A DNA stretch of 64,000 bases from positions 1-64,000 of the forward strand of contig CALUTW010000007.1 in NCBI GenBank assembly GCA_944323805.1, in the 5' to 3' direction. A program made the position numbers and the translations under genes. The DNA comes from an uncultured Bacteroidales bacterium. Its GTDB lineage: Bacteria; Bacteroidota; Bacteroidia; Bacteroidales; UBA932. A model generated the notes under the pieces. That model ran no database searches. It had not been told where the DNA came from and saw only the letters and a list, made by a program, of their open reading frames with translations. Numbering within the stretch: position 1 is the stretch's first letter; every line of letters starts with the position of its first letter. Shown here piece by piece: positions 47,101 to 53,576 of this stretch.

Positions 47101-47711
47101 TCAATTATCACCGGTGTCCCTCCCGGCTCGCTTATCGGCTGGATGTCGAAATAGGAGGACAGCCTGAGATGCGGGTTGATGCCGTTCTCCATGTTCCGGA
47201 TTCCTTCAAGCAGGGTGTTCTTTATCTCGAGGCCTGCGATTACCTTGCAGTCTATGCCGTCGGATACGGACTTGACAATGTACCATTTGGAGCCGAGGCT
47301 GACATAGCTGGCATTACCGGATATCCCGGCAAGGGGGGATATGAGGCTCGAGCGGAGATTGGAGAATTTCTGGAATATCAACCTTATCCCCGTGTCATCG
47401 TTTGCAATCGGGAACTGGTTGCACCAGGACTGCAGCGTATCATATACGTATCTGTATATGACCATGTCTTCGGGAAGGTCATCCAGGATGAGCCATGAGC
47501 GGTGGTCCGCCTTCATTGCCCTGTCAACTTCCCTGTCGAGGATTTCCATCCGTTTCTCTATGAGCCTTTCGGTCCTTGACGCCACCCTTTCCGGGTTCAT
47601 CGGGGAGGTGTTTGCTATCAGAGACAGCAGAAAAAGGACGGCAGCGGTTATCAGACATATCTTATAGCCGTTTCTCCTGAGATAGTTCCTGTTGACAGAC
47701 CCGATTTCCAT
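44106..47711 (-). CDS. Giant NtrY-like membrane histidine kinase
   Basis: A 1201-residue sensor kinase. I count about ten membrane segments (near 17-34, 228-244, 252-271, 289-311, 331-350, 369-394, 411-432, 675-695, 716-738 and 887-910). They enclose three extracytoplasmic regions: about 35-225, 435-670 and 740-885, the last possibly Cache-like. A HAMP-like linker leads to a HisKA domain with phospho-accepting His979 in SEMARQVAHEIKNPLTPIK, the NtrY-type sequence, and an ATPase domain with NLMTNAIQAIE, DNGPG and GTGLGL. It lies 18 bases downstream of rlmH. The NtrC-type regulator at 40415-41563 is a likely partner though not adjacent. Confidence 0.88.
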   Translation of the reverse strand: MEIGSVNRNYLRRNGYKICLITAAVLFLLSLIANTSPMNPERVASRTERLIEKRMEILDREVDRAMKADHRSWLILDDLPEDMVIYRYVYDTLQSWCNQFPIANDDTGIRLIFQKFSNLRSSLISPLAGISGNASYVSLGSKWYIVKSVSDGIDCKVIAGLEIKNTLLEGIRNMENGINPHLRLSSYFDIQPISEPGGTPVIIDGIPMFKVTTDLNQVPAFFADSTIRWFAIFLVTIAAVLFLWSRRSIENYIIVSVIIVVMSALSYILGHQINSRFFSPTIYAGGQILYSFGALIIVNIAIFLYIICVFLVRRNFMEIVMRRQTVRARTGYTAGITTMILLVCAYTHFSLKSLIINSSISLELYLLNEISVYTILVYLSYSTLFFSILLLIQMLKPVLRYYAGIRYNAFSLRFLFCFAAVCAGYLTSMAGILGFQKEQNREEVWANRLAVDRDLGVELQLRSVENDIADDPFISAISRESMNSIMIINRLTETYLTGISQNYDITVTLCMDSDQIMSGTTGRWMSCLEYFNSRVRNGSPIAGNSRFIYVNDKGIPSYIGMFIFYSEESGIIRMFLEVKPKSYSTNRGYGNIPGLLTGPGNISMPPAYSYAKYISRKLVTYKGNFAYPTVIGDSGQDSEFSSTDIVRSRKYVHFVNRISQDEVIIISRPVRGAMPYLITFSYLLLITFSMLYLFSNRRRDRKSTFRRNYYRSRINTVLTVSLCLTLVIMTSASVTFVYNRNENNMYNIMSSKISTIQAMLESRMRYVHDYHALNSQEFSDIINEVGNMTKSDINLYTPGGRIFKTTTPEIFDRMVLGSRINQDAYYNIIYEKQRFFIAREKFAGHRFYSLYAPLFNSEGKMIAILNAPYTDQGGYDFKRDAFFHSATIINIFLILLIATIVVSTTVVNTMFKPIIKMGQKMNSTRIHGLEYIIYRRDDELSTLVEAYNRMVHDLSDSTRKLAQAERDKAWSEMARQVAHEIKNPLTPIKLEIQRLIRLKQKNDPSWSEKFDKVASVVLEHIDILTDTANEFSTFAKLYSEEPVLIDLDRTMTEQLTIFDNKDNIEMSYMGLSGATVMAPKPQLIRVFVNLMTNAIQAIEIQQKEDIEHGLEPRKGMINIYIRNSVKDGYYDIVFEDNGPGVSEENLGKLFTPNFTTKSSGTGLGLAICRNIVEKCNGEILYQKSFGLKGACFTVRLPKSAE

Positions 47712-47728
47712 TGTGTTTGATGTATCAG

Positions 47729-48202
47729 TTATTCATGGTGGTAGGGCTGCCCTTTCATTATGGTAAATGCCCTGTACAGCTGTTCGGCGAAGATGGTCCT
47801 GACCATCTGGTGAGAAAATGTCATTTTCGAGAGCGAGATGCTGGAATTGCTCCTCCTGTACACTTCTTCGGAGAATCCGTATGCACCGCCGATGACAAAT
47901 ACGATATCCCTGCCTCCAAGGGAGATTTTCCGTTCGAGCGCCTCTGCGAATCCTGTCGACGAGTATTCCTTCCCGTGCTCATCGAGCAGGATGACCTCGT
48001 CGCTGTCCCTGACGGCCTTGAGGACCAGTTCCCCCTCCTTCTTCCTGATCTGTTCCCTGCTGAGGGACGATACATTCTTCAGTTCCGGGATTTCATTTAC
48101 CGAGAAGGCACAGTAGTGCTTAAGCCTTGAGACATATACGTCAAGTCCTTCCTTTATCCAATTCTTCTCTGTCTGTCCGACAGTGAGCATGGTGATCTTC
48201 AT
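47729..48202 (-). CDS. rlmH: 23S rRNA (pseudouridine1915-N3)-methyltransferase
   Basis: Methylates pseudouridine 1915 in helix 69 of 23S rRNA, working on the 70S ribosome. The 157 residues fit the SPOUT family. The glycine-rich SAM-knot appears as FVIGGAYGFSEEVY, followed by the C-terminal RTIFAEQLYRAFTIMKGQPYHHE, a nearly invariant RlmH ending. The start is ATG at 48202 (MKITMLTVGQ). It is the first gene of the leftward unit with the kinase (18-base gap) and faces the DUF4783 gene across a short divergent gap. Confidence 0.96.
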   Translation of the reverse strand: MKITMLTVGQTEKNWIKEGLDVYVSRLKHYCAFSVNEIPELKNVSSLSREQIRKKEGELVLKAVRDSDEVILLDEHGKEYSSTGFAEALERKISLGGRDIVFVIGGAYGFSEEVYRRSNSSISLSKMTFSHQMVRTIFAEQLYRAFTIMKGQPYHHE

Positions 48203-48225
48203 ACCGGATAGCTAAGTGTGTCATA

Positions 48226-48257
48226 CAAAGGTAAGAATGTGGCTCGGTATTTGCAAT
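48226..48257 (-). promoter_or_regulatory. Promoter for rlmH and the kinase
   Basis: Leftward, TACCTTTG (48233-48226) fits TAnnTTTG exactly, with ATTG about 20 bases upstream (one mismatch to TTTG). The transcript would start near 48219, leaving a leader of about 17 bases before the rlmH ATG. Confidence 0.6.
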
Positions 48258-48285
48258 AATACGGCTCTGCTATCTGTAATCAGCA

Positions 48286-48696
48286 ATGAATAAAATTCTG
48301 AACATAATGCTGTTGCCGCTGATGGTATTCATATGTGCGGAACCGGCTGCCGTGGCCCAGGATGACTCCTACGATGTGTTCGTCCCGATTGCAAAGTATA
48401 TCAGGCAGGGGAATGCCGGCAAGCTGTCCGCATGGTTCGCCGATAATCTCGAGGTGACAGTGATATCATCATCCAACGATTCGAGCAGGAATCAGGCCAG
48501 GCAGATTGTCAAGGCATTCTTCGATTCATACACGCCGCGCTCCTTTGACATTACCCATACTGCAGGGCGTTCAAACATGAAATATGCTCTCGGGGTGCTC
48601 AATGCAGGAGGGGAGATGTTCGAGGTAACGATATTTGTCAATTACAGCGGTTCGGGCTACAGGATTCAGCAGCTTAAGATAGACAGGGCAAGGTAG
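48286..48696 (+). CDS. DUF4783 family exported protein
   Basis: A 136-residue DUF4783 protein, a Bacteroidota family of unknown function that has an NTF2-like fold in known structures (recalled from the family, not from this sequence). The signal peptide ends near AAVAQDD. The mature part has YDVFVPIAKYIRQGNAGKLSAWFADNLEVTV followed by four beta strands to the C-terminus, with no catalytic residues evident. It is often beside rlmH in Bacteroidota, as here, divergently. A long hairpin ends its transcript. Confidence 0.85.
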   Translation: MNKILNIMLLPLMVFICAEPAAVAQDDSYDVFVPIAKYIRQGNAGKLSAWFADNLEVTVISSSNDSSRNQARQIVKAFFDSYTPRSFDITHTAGRSNMKYALGVLNAGGEMFEVTIFVNYSGSGYRIQQLKIDRAR

Positions 48697-48777
48697 GATT
48701 TCAGGAATATTTCTGGCATGGTCTTTGCAAAATAGATTTGCAGGTTAGTTTAGTTGTTAATAATAGGGTTATAGTGG

Positions 48778-48820
48778 TCGACGGGTAGCCGGTTTTCCGG
48801 TTACCCGTCGATTCTATTTT
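48778..48820 (+). terminator. Terminator between DUF4783 and der
   Basis: TCGACGGGTAGCCGG and CCGGTTACCCGTCGA (48778-48792 and 48797-48811) form a 15-base stem with one G-T wobble around a TTTT loop, followed rightward by TTCTATTTT. It lies between convergent genes and probably acts on both, with the better U-run for the rightward DUF4783 message. Confidence 0.75.
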
Positions 48821-48828
48821 GGACAGCC

Positions 48829-50136
48829 CTATTTCTGCCTTATGAATATCCGTACCGGGCATCCGGTAAAATCGAACTTCTCCCTGAGCCTGTTTTCAAG
48901 GAATCTCTTGTATGGCTCCTTGACGTATTGCGGCAGGTTGCAGAAGAACGCGAATGCAGGGGATTTCGTAGGCAGCTGGGTCACATATTTGATCTTGACA
49001 TACTTGCCTTTCCATGCCGGAGGAGGGTAGTTCTCTATTTCCGGGAGCATTTCCTCGTTCAGCACGGATGTGGATATTTTCTTGGAGTAGTTTGCATAGA
49101 CCCTGGCGACGGCATCGAGGACATCCATGATACGCTGCTTCTTTATGACAGAGGTAAATATTACCGGGATGTCGTTGAACGGGGCGAGCCTTTCCTTCAA
49201 GGCGGCCTCATATCTCTTGAGCGTGTTGCTGTCCTTCTCTACCGTATCCCATTTGTTTACCACAAGGACGCATCCTTTCCTGTTCTTTTCTATCAGGCTG
49301 AATATGTTCATGTCCTGGGCTTCCATCCCGTGCTGGGCATCGATCATGAGCACGCATACATCGGAATGCTCTATTGCCCTTATCGACCTGAGGACCGAAT
49401 AGAACTCCAGGTCTTCATGTACCTTGGCCTTCTTCCTCATACCGGCGGTATCCACAAGCATGAATTCGTGCCCGAACTTGTTGTAATGCGTTGCAATCGA
49501 GTCCCTTGTAGTCCCTGCGATAGGAGTGACGATGTTCCTTTCATTGCCGAGGAGGGCATTTGTAAGCGAGGACTTCCCTACATTTGGACGGCCTACTATC
49601 GCTATCCTTGGCAGTTCAGGATGGTCGTTCTCCGCCGAGGCATCCGCCGGGAGACGCCTGACAATCTCGTCAAGCAGATCTCCTGTCCCGCTGCCGTTGG
49701 CAGACGATATGCTCCATACATCTCCCAGGCCGAGGGAATAGAACTGGTACGTGTCATACATCTTCTCTCCGGAATCCACCTTGTTGACAGCCAGCACCAC
49801 AGGTTTCCCGCTTTTCCTGAGCAGGTCGGCAATCTCCGCGTCATAGTCTGTAATGCCGGTGGAGGCCTCTGTCATGAAGAGGATTACATCGGCTTCCTCA
49901 ATCGCCAGCACGACCTGCTTGCGGATCTCTTCCTCGAAGATATCATCTGAGTTGGATGTGTAGCCTCCCGTATCGACGACGGAAAACTCGGTCCCGCACC
50001 ATTCGCATTTGCCGTAATGCCTGTCCCTGGTCACTCCGGCAGTTTCATCCACAATGGCCTGCCTCATTCCCACGAGACGGTTGAAAAGGGTCGACTTGCC
50101 TACGTTAGGCCTTCCTACTATTGCTACAAGACTCAT
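48829..50136 (-). CDS. der: GTPase Der (EngA), ribosome assembly
   Basis: Tandem-GTPase protein that helps late 50S assembly; 435 residues. Two G domains: first with [12 protein letters not shown] at residue 8 and NKVD, then [12 protein letters not shown] near 184 and NKWD. The C-terminal KH-like domain ends PVRIFIRQK. The start at 50136 is [13 protein letters not shown]. It overlaps the next upstream small membrane protein gene by 4 bases (ATGA), so the two are coupled. Confidence 0.97.
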   Translation of the reverse strand: MSLVAIVGRPNVGKSTLFNRLVGMRQAIVDETAGVTRDRHYGKCEWCGTEFSVVDTGGYTSNSDDIFEEEIRKQVVLAIEEADVILFMTEASTGITDYDAEIADLLRKSGKPVVLAVNKVDSGEKMYDTYQFYSLGLGDVWSISSANGSGTGDLLDEIVRRLPADASAENDHPELPRIAIVGRPNVGKSSLTNALLGNERNIVTPIAGTTRDSIATHYNKFGHEFMLVDTAGMRKKAKVHEDLEFYSVLRSIRAIEHSDVCVLMIDAQHGMEAQDMNIFSLIEKNRKGCVLVVNKWDTVEKDSNTLKRYEAALKERLAPFNDIPVIFTSVIKKQRIMDVLDAVARVYANYSKKISTSVLNEEMLPEIENYPPPAWKGKYVKIKYVTQLPTKSPAFAFFCNLPQYVKEPYKRFLENRLREKFDFTGCPVRIFIRQK

Positions 50137-50405
50137 TTGTTTTCCTCCGCAGTTTTATCTGTTAGCCCGCATCCCGCACAGTCCCCGCATCCGAGGTCGC
50201 TGCAGGAAGGGTATTTCTTCCCGTTCTTCTTCCCCCAGAGCCGCAGCTCCTCTTCCTTGGCGCACCTTATCCCGAGTTTCTTCATTGCCGGGTTGTGGCT
50301 TATCTCCGTGTCGGGGAATCTTCCGTTCTTGCGGAAGATGATGTTGAAGCAAAGTCCGGTTACGCTGATTCCCACCAGCAGCAGGGCGGCGATGAATATC
50401 TCCAT
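50133..50405 (-). CDS. Small Cys-rich membrane-anchored protein
   Basis: A 90-residue protein with one N-terminal membrane helix (about 4-24, [20 protein letters not shown]) and a cytoplasmic tail. The tail has [17 protein letters not shown], a pattern I have seen in conserved Bacteroidota proteins, then an unusual cluster [13 protein letters not shown] near the end, with a further Cys in IRCAKEEE. Four Cys so close may bind iron-sulfur or zinc. The tail loosely recalls NqrM, a small Cys-rich maturation factor of the Na+-pumping NADH:quinone oxidoreductase, but I would not assign it. It lies between prs (8 bases) and der (4-base overlap). Confidence 0.7.
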   Translation of the reverse strand: MEIFIAALLLVGISVTGLCFNIIFRKNGRFPDTEISHNPAMKKLGIRCAKEEELRLWGKKNGKKYPSCSDLGCGDCAGCGLTDKTAEENK

Positions 50406-50413
50406 ATGGAATG

Positions 50414-51346
50414 TCAGAATATGAAGCTGTCGCTTATCGGCTCGTAATTATATACCTTGTCGATTATATTGGCGAATGTGTCGGCTACCGACAGTACGGT
50501 AATCTTGCTCTTGTCCTTTTCAGGGTCGGCAGAGAGCGGAATAGTATCCGTGACGATTACCTCCTCAAGGGCGGAATCGGCTATCCTCTCGTATGCGCTG
50601 CCTGAGAATACCGCATGTGTGGCGCATGCCCTTACGCTGAGTGCGCCCATTTCCTTGAGTACATTCGCAGCCTTGGTAAGTGTCCCGGCGGTATCGATCA
50701 TGTCATCGACAATTACCACGTTCTTGCCGGCGACATCCCCGATTGCCGTGATGGAGCCTACGACATTGGCCCTTTCGCGGGACTTGTGGCAGACGATTAC
50801 CGGGCACTGGAGATACCTGGCATATGCATTGGCCCTCTTTGCCCCGCCCATGTCAGGAGCCGCAATCGCGAGATTCTCGATATTGAGGCCTCTGAGGTAT
50901 GGAAGGAATATGTTGCTTGCATATATATGGTCCACCGGGAAATCGAAGAATCCCTGGATCTGGTCGGCATGCAGGTCGCAGGTCATGACCCTGTCGCATC
51001 CGGCAGCATGAAGGATATTCGCCACGAGCTTTGCGCCGATTGATACTCTCGGCTTGTCCTTCCTGTCCTGCCTTGCCCATCCGAAATATGGCATGACCGC
51101 AATCACAGTGTGTGCCGATGCACGTTTTGCCGCATCAATCATCAGGAGCAGTTCGAAAAGATTGTCTACAGGCGGGAATGTCGACTGTACGATGAATACT
51201 GTCGCCCCCCTGACACTCTCGTTGAATGACGGCTGGAATTCTCCGTCGCTGAATGTCAGGACATCTGACTTGCCGAGCTCGATGTTGAGAGAGCGGGCAA
51301 TCTTCTCTGCGAGGGGTCTTGAGCTCCTGCAGGCAAATAATTTCAT
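50414..51346 (-). CDS. prs: Ribose-phosphate pyrophosphokinase
   Basis: Makes PRPP from ribose-5-phosphate and ATP for nucleotide, histidine and NAD synthesis. The product is about 310 residues. SDGEFQPSF near residue 40, PYFGWARQDRKDKPRVSIGAKL and VVIVDDMIDTAGTL are the substrate- and PRPP-binding motifs of the family. I chose the ATG at 51346 (MKLFACRSSRPLAEKIA); another six codons upstream at 51364 is possible. It precedes the small membrane protein gene by 8 bases and lies 35 bases after engB. Confidence 0.95.
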   Translation of the reverse strand: MKLFACRSSRPLAEKIARSLNIELGKSDVLTFSDGEFQPSFNESVRGATVFIVQSTFPPVDNLFELLLMIDAAKRASAHTVIAVMPYFGWARQDRKDKPRVSIGAKLVANILHAAGCDRVMTCDLHADQIQGFFDFPVDHIYASNIFLPYLRGLNIENLAIAAPDMGGAKRANAYARYLQCPVIVCHKSRERANVVGSITAIGDVAGKNVVIVDDMIDTAGTLTKAANVLKEMGALSVRACATHAVFSGSAYERIADSALEEVIVTDTIPLSADPEKDKSKITVLSVADTFANIIDKVYNYEPISDSFIF

Positions 51347-51381
51347 TTTGTGTTCGTTGTGCATCGTATATGGGATTTAGT

Positions 51382-51993
51382 CTATTTCTCTTCCTTTTTC
51401 ATTTCTTCCAGGAGCGACCCGATGTAATCGAGTATCTCCTCCTTTCCTTCCCCGGTCTCGGCCGAACTGATGAATACGGGCGGCAGTTCCTCCCAGTATT
51501 CGAGGAGTGCCTGCCTGTTCCGCTCTATCTGGGCGGCAAGTGCATTCTTTCCCAGCTTGTCGGCCTTTGTAAATATTATGGAGAAAGGGATTCCCCTGTT
51601 GCCGAGCTGCATGAGAAAGTCAAGGTCAATCTTCCCTATGTCGTGCCTCGAATCGATAAGTACAAACAGGAGATGCATCTCCTCCGAGAAGTTGATGTAG
51701 TTGTTTATTACCTGCTCGAGCTTCTGTCTGCCCGTCTTCGACATCTTGGCATAGCCGTATCCTGGAAGGTCCACAAGATACCATTCCCCATTTATGAGGA
51801 AATGGTTTACGAGCCTGGTCTTTCCCGGTGTCCCTGAAGTCATTGCAAGCTTCCTTTTGTTGCACAGCATGTTTATCAGCGAGGATTTTCCGACATTGGA
51901 GCGTCCGATAAAGGCGAATTCAGGGAATCTCTGCTTCGGCTTTTCGGAAATCCTTGTGCTGCTGCCTGCAAACGATGCTTCAGAAATCTTCAT
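51382..51993 (-). CDS. engB: Ribosome-biogenesis GTPase EngB/YsxC
   Basis: GTPase for 50S subunit assembly (YihA/YsxC type). The product is 203 residues. The P-loop is GRSNVGKSSLIN, with DLPGYGYAK (the G3 region) and TKADK (G4). The start at 51993 is MKISEASFAGS. It is the first gene of a leftward run engB-prs-small protein-der. A TATATTTG element 20 or so bases upstream fits as its promoter. Confidence 0.96.
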   Translation of the reverse strand: MKISEASFAGSSTRISEKPKQRFPEFAFIGRSNVGKSSLINMLCNKRKLAMTSGTPGKTRLVNHFLINGEWYLVDLPGYGYAKMSKTGRQKLEQVINNYINFSEEMHLLFVLIDSRHDIGKIDLDFLMQLGNRGIPFSIIFTKADKLGKNALAAQIERNRQALLEYWEELPPVFISSAETGEGKEEILDYIGSLLEEMKKEEK

Positions 51994-52019
51994 CAGTCTG
52001 TATGATTTTAATCCGGCGG

Positions 52020-52153
52020 CAAATATAGCAATATCTCCCGAATTAACGGAAGAAAAAATCTTCCGTCAACTTCTGCAATGTAAGAAATATTTATTTCAAT
52101 TCATATTTTATGAAAGGAAATATGCCGCATAAATGATTTTTTGTGTAAATTTG
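52020..52153. promoter_or_regulatory. Divergent -7 elements for engB and xseA
   Basis: CAAATATA (52020-52027), read leftward as TATATTTG, fits the -7 consensus for engB, leaving a leader of about 20 bases. TAAATTTG (52146-52153) fits for xseA, leaving about 15 bases before the ATG at 52175. Neither has TTTG at the typical -33 spacing. The stretch between is A+T rich with no other feature seen. Confidence 0.5.
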
Positions 52154-52174
52154 TAACGATACGGATGATTTTTT

Positions 52175-53308
52175 ATGGGAAAGGAAATTATCGGGCTCCA
52201 TGAACTTCAGACAAGGCTGAAAGAGGGGGTGGAACATATTTTCCCGTCGAAGCTGTGGCTGAAGGCGGAAATAAGTGCGGTAAAGGCCCGTCCTGGCGGT
52301 CATTGCTATATGGAATTGTCCCAGAGCGGCGAAGACGGCCTCCTGGCCAAGGCCCAGGCCATAGTCTGGGCTTCCAGATACAGGTTCATCGCGCCGTTTT
52401 TCGAGTCTGTGACAGGGTCCCCTCTCTCGGAAGGCATGGAGGTGCTTGTCCGGGTGCAGGTCAATTACAGCCAGCTTTACGGGATGTCCCTGATAATCGA
52501 TGATATAGACCCTGATTTCTCTCTCGGGGAGAAGGAGAGGGAGCGTCAGCGTACCCTGGCCCGCCTCAAGGAGGAGGGGCTGATGGACATGCAGCAGAAA
52601 CTGCAGCTTCCGAGGCTGCCCTATTGTCTGGCCGTTGTTTCGGCTCCGGATGCCGCAGGATACAGGGATTTCATGAGGCATCTGCATGAAAACGGCAGCG
52701 GATTCGTGTTCCGGACCGAGCTCTTTCCGGCCCTTATGCAGGGTGCGGGGGCTTCGGCCTCGATAATTGCCGCCATGGATGCGGCGCTTGCATCCGGAAT
52801 CCCGTTCGATGCCCTGCTCATCCTCAGGGGAGGGGGAGCCAGGCTGGATCTCGCATGCTATGACGAGTATCCGCTCGCAGAGCATGTCGCAAGGTTCCCG
52901 GTCCCGGTGTTTACGGCCATAGGCCACGACCAGGATGTCCATATATGCGACATGGTGGCATGGACATCGGTCAAGACCCCGACAGCTCTCGCGGATGCGT
53001 TCATCGGCATGTATGCCGCAGAGGACAATGCCATCGCATCCTATGCCGGGAGGCTGAAGCTTGCATTTCTGGGCAAGATAAATGCCATGGAAAGCCGCAT
53101 ACGTCTTCTGGAGGCAAGGATAACGGGAGCTGACCCGAGGAACATACTCAAGCGCGGCTATGTGCTGACGGTCGACAGTGCCGGACTTGTAATAAAAGGT
53201 GTAGCCGGAAGAAAGCCCGGAGACAGGATCAGGCTCATGTATCATGACGGGAATCTCGGATGTACCGTCAGTGAAGTCGAGGAAAAGGAATATGGAGGAA
53301 AAGAGTGA
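52175..53308 (+). CDS. xseA: Exodeoxyribonuclease VII large subunit
   Basis: Catalytic large subunit of the single-strand exonuclease ExoVII. The 377 residues are shorter than E. coli XseA (about 456), mainly in the C-terminal helical region. The N-terminal OB domain has KLWLKAEISAVKARPGGHCYMEL; the catalytic core has the LILRGGGARLDLACYDEYPLA and FPVPVFTAIGHDQDVHICDMVAW segments. A shorter arm is common in Bacteroidota. It is followed by xseB, which begins 2 bases after its stop from the ATG, or overlaps it by 4 bases from a GTG at 53305. Confidence 0.94.
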   Translation: MGKEIIGLHELQTRLKEGVEHIFPSKLWLKAEISAVKARPGGHCYMELSQSGEDGLLAKAQAIVWASRYRFIAPFFESVTGSPLSEGMEVLVRVQVNYSQLYGMSLIIDDIDPDFSLGEKERERQRTLARLKEEGLMDMQQKLQLPRLPYCLAVVSAPDAAGYRDFMRHLHENGSGFVFRTELFPALMQGAGASASIIAAMDAALASGIPFDALLILRGGGARLDLACYDEYPLAEHVARFPVPVFTAIGHDQDVHICDMVAWTSVKTPTALADAFIGMYAAEDNAIASYAGRLKLAFLGKINAMESRIRLLEARITGADPRNILKRGYVLTVDSAGLVIKGVAGRKPGDRIRLMYHDGNLGCTVSEVEEKEYGGKE

Positions 53309-53310
53309 AT

Positions 53311-53535
53311 ATGGCCGGCAGGAAGAAAAACAGTCAATTTGATTATGCGGCGGCCGTCTCCGAACTGGAGGCTATTGCTGCCAGGGTCGAGTCGGCGGAT
53401 ACCGGCATCGATGATATAGACAGATATATAAGACGGTCCGCGGAGCTGATATCCGGATGCAGGGCATACCTGAGGACGGCGCGCGATAAGGCGGACGGTA
53501 TCGGTGTGCCAGAAGACGTGCCGCCGGCTGAGTAA
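53311..53535 (+). CDS. xseB: Exodeoxyribonuclease VII small subunit
   Basis: A 74-residue XseB subunit that binds the helical arms of XseA. The motif DYAAAVSELEAIAARVESADTGIDDIDRYIRRSAELI is the typical two-helix XseB core. I prefer the ATG at 53311; a GTG at 53305 overlapping the xseA stop gives two more residues. It ends before a 41-base gap to glgB, with no visible terminator, so the glycogen genes may be read from this promoter. Confidence 0.9.
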   Translation: MAGRKKNSQFDYAAAVSELEAIAARVESADTGIDDIDRYIRRSAELISGCRAYLRTARDKADGIGVPEDVPPAE

Positions 53536-53576
53536 GACAATATGTAATGACTATATAAACAGACTGATAACCGGTT

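Noticed and set aside
48733..48740. TAGATTTG ahead of the DUF4783/der hairpin as a start for a small RNA
   Set aside because: No -33 element at the right spacing; a transcript of about 65 bases ending in the hairpin is possible but not supported beyond one short match.
52091..53245. Leftward open frame (384 codons) opposite xseA
   Set aside because: Antisense shadow of xseA, which has clear conserved motifs and a good start.
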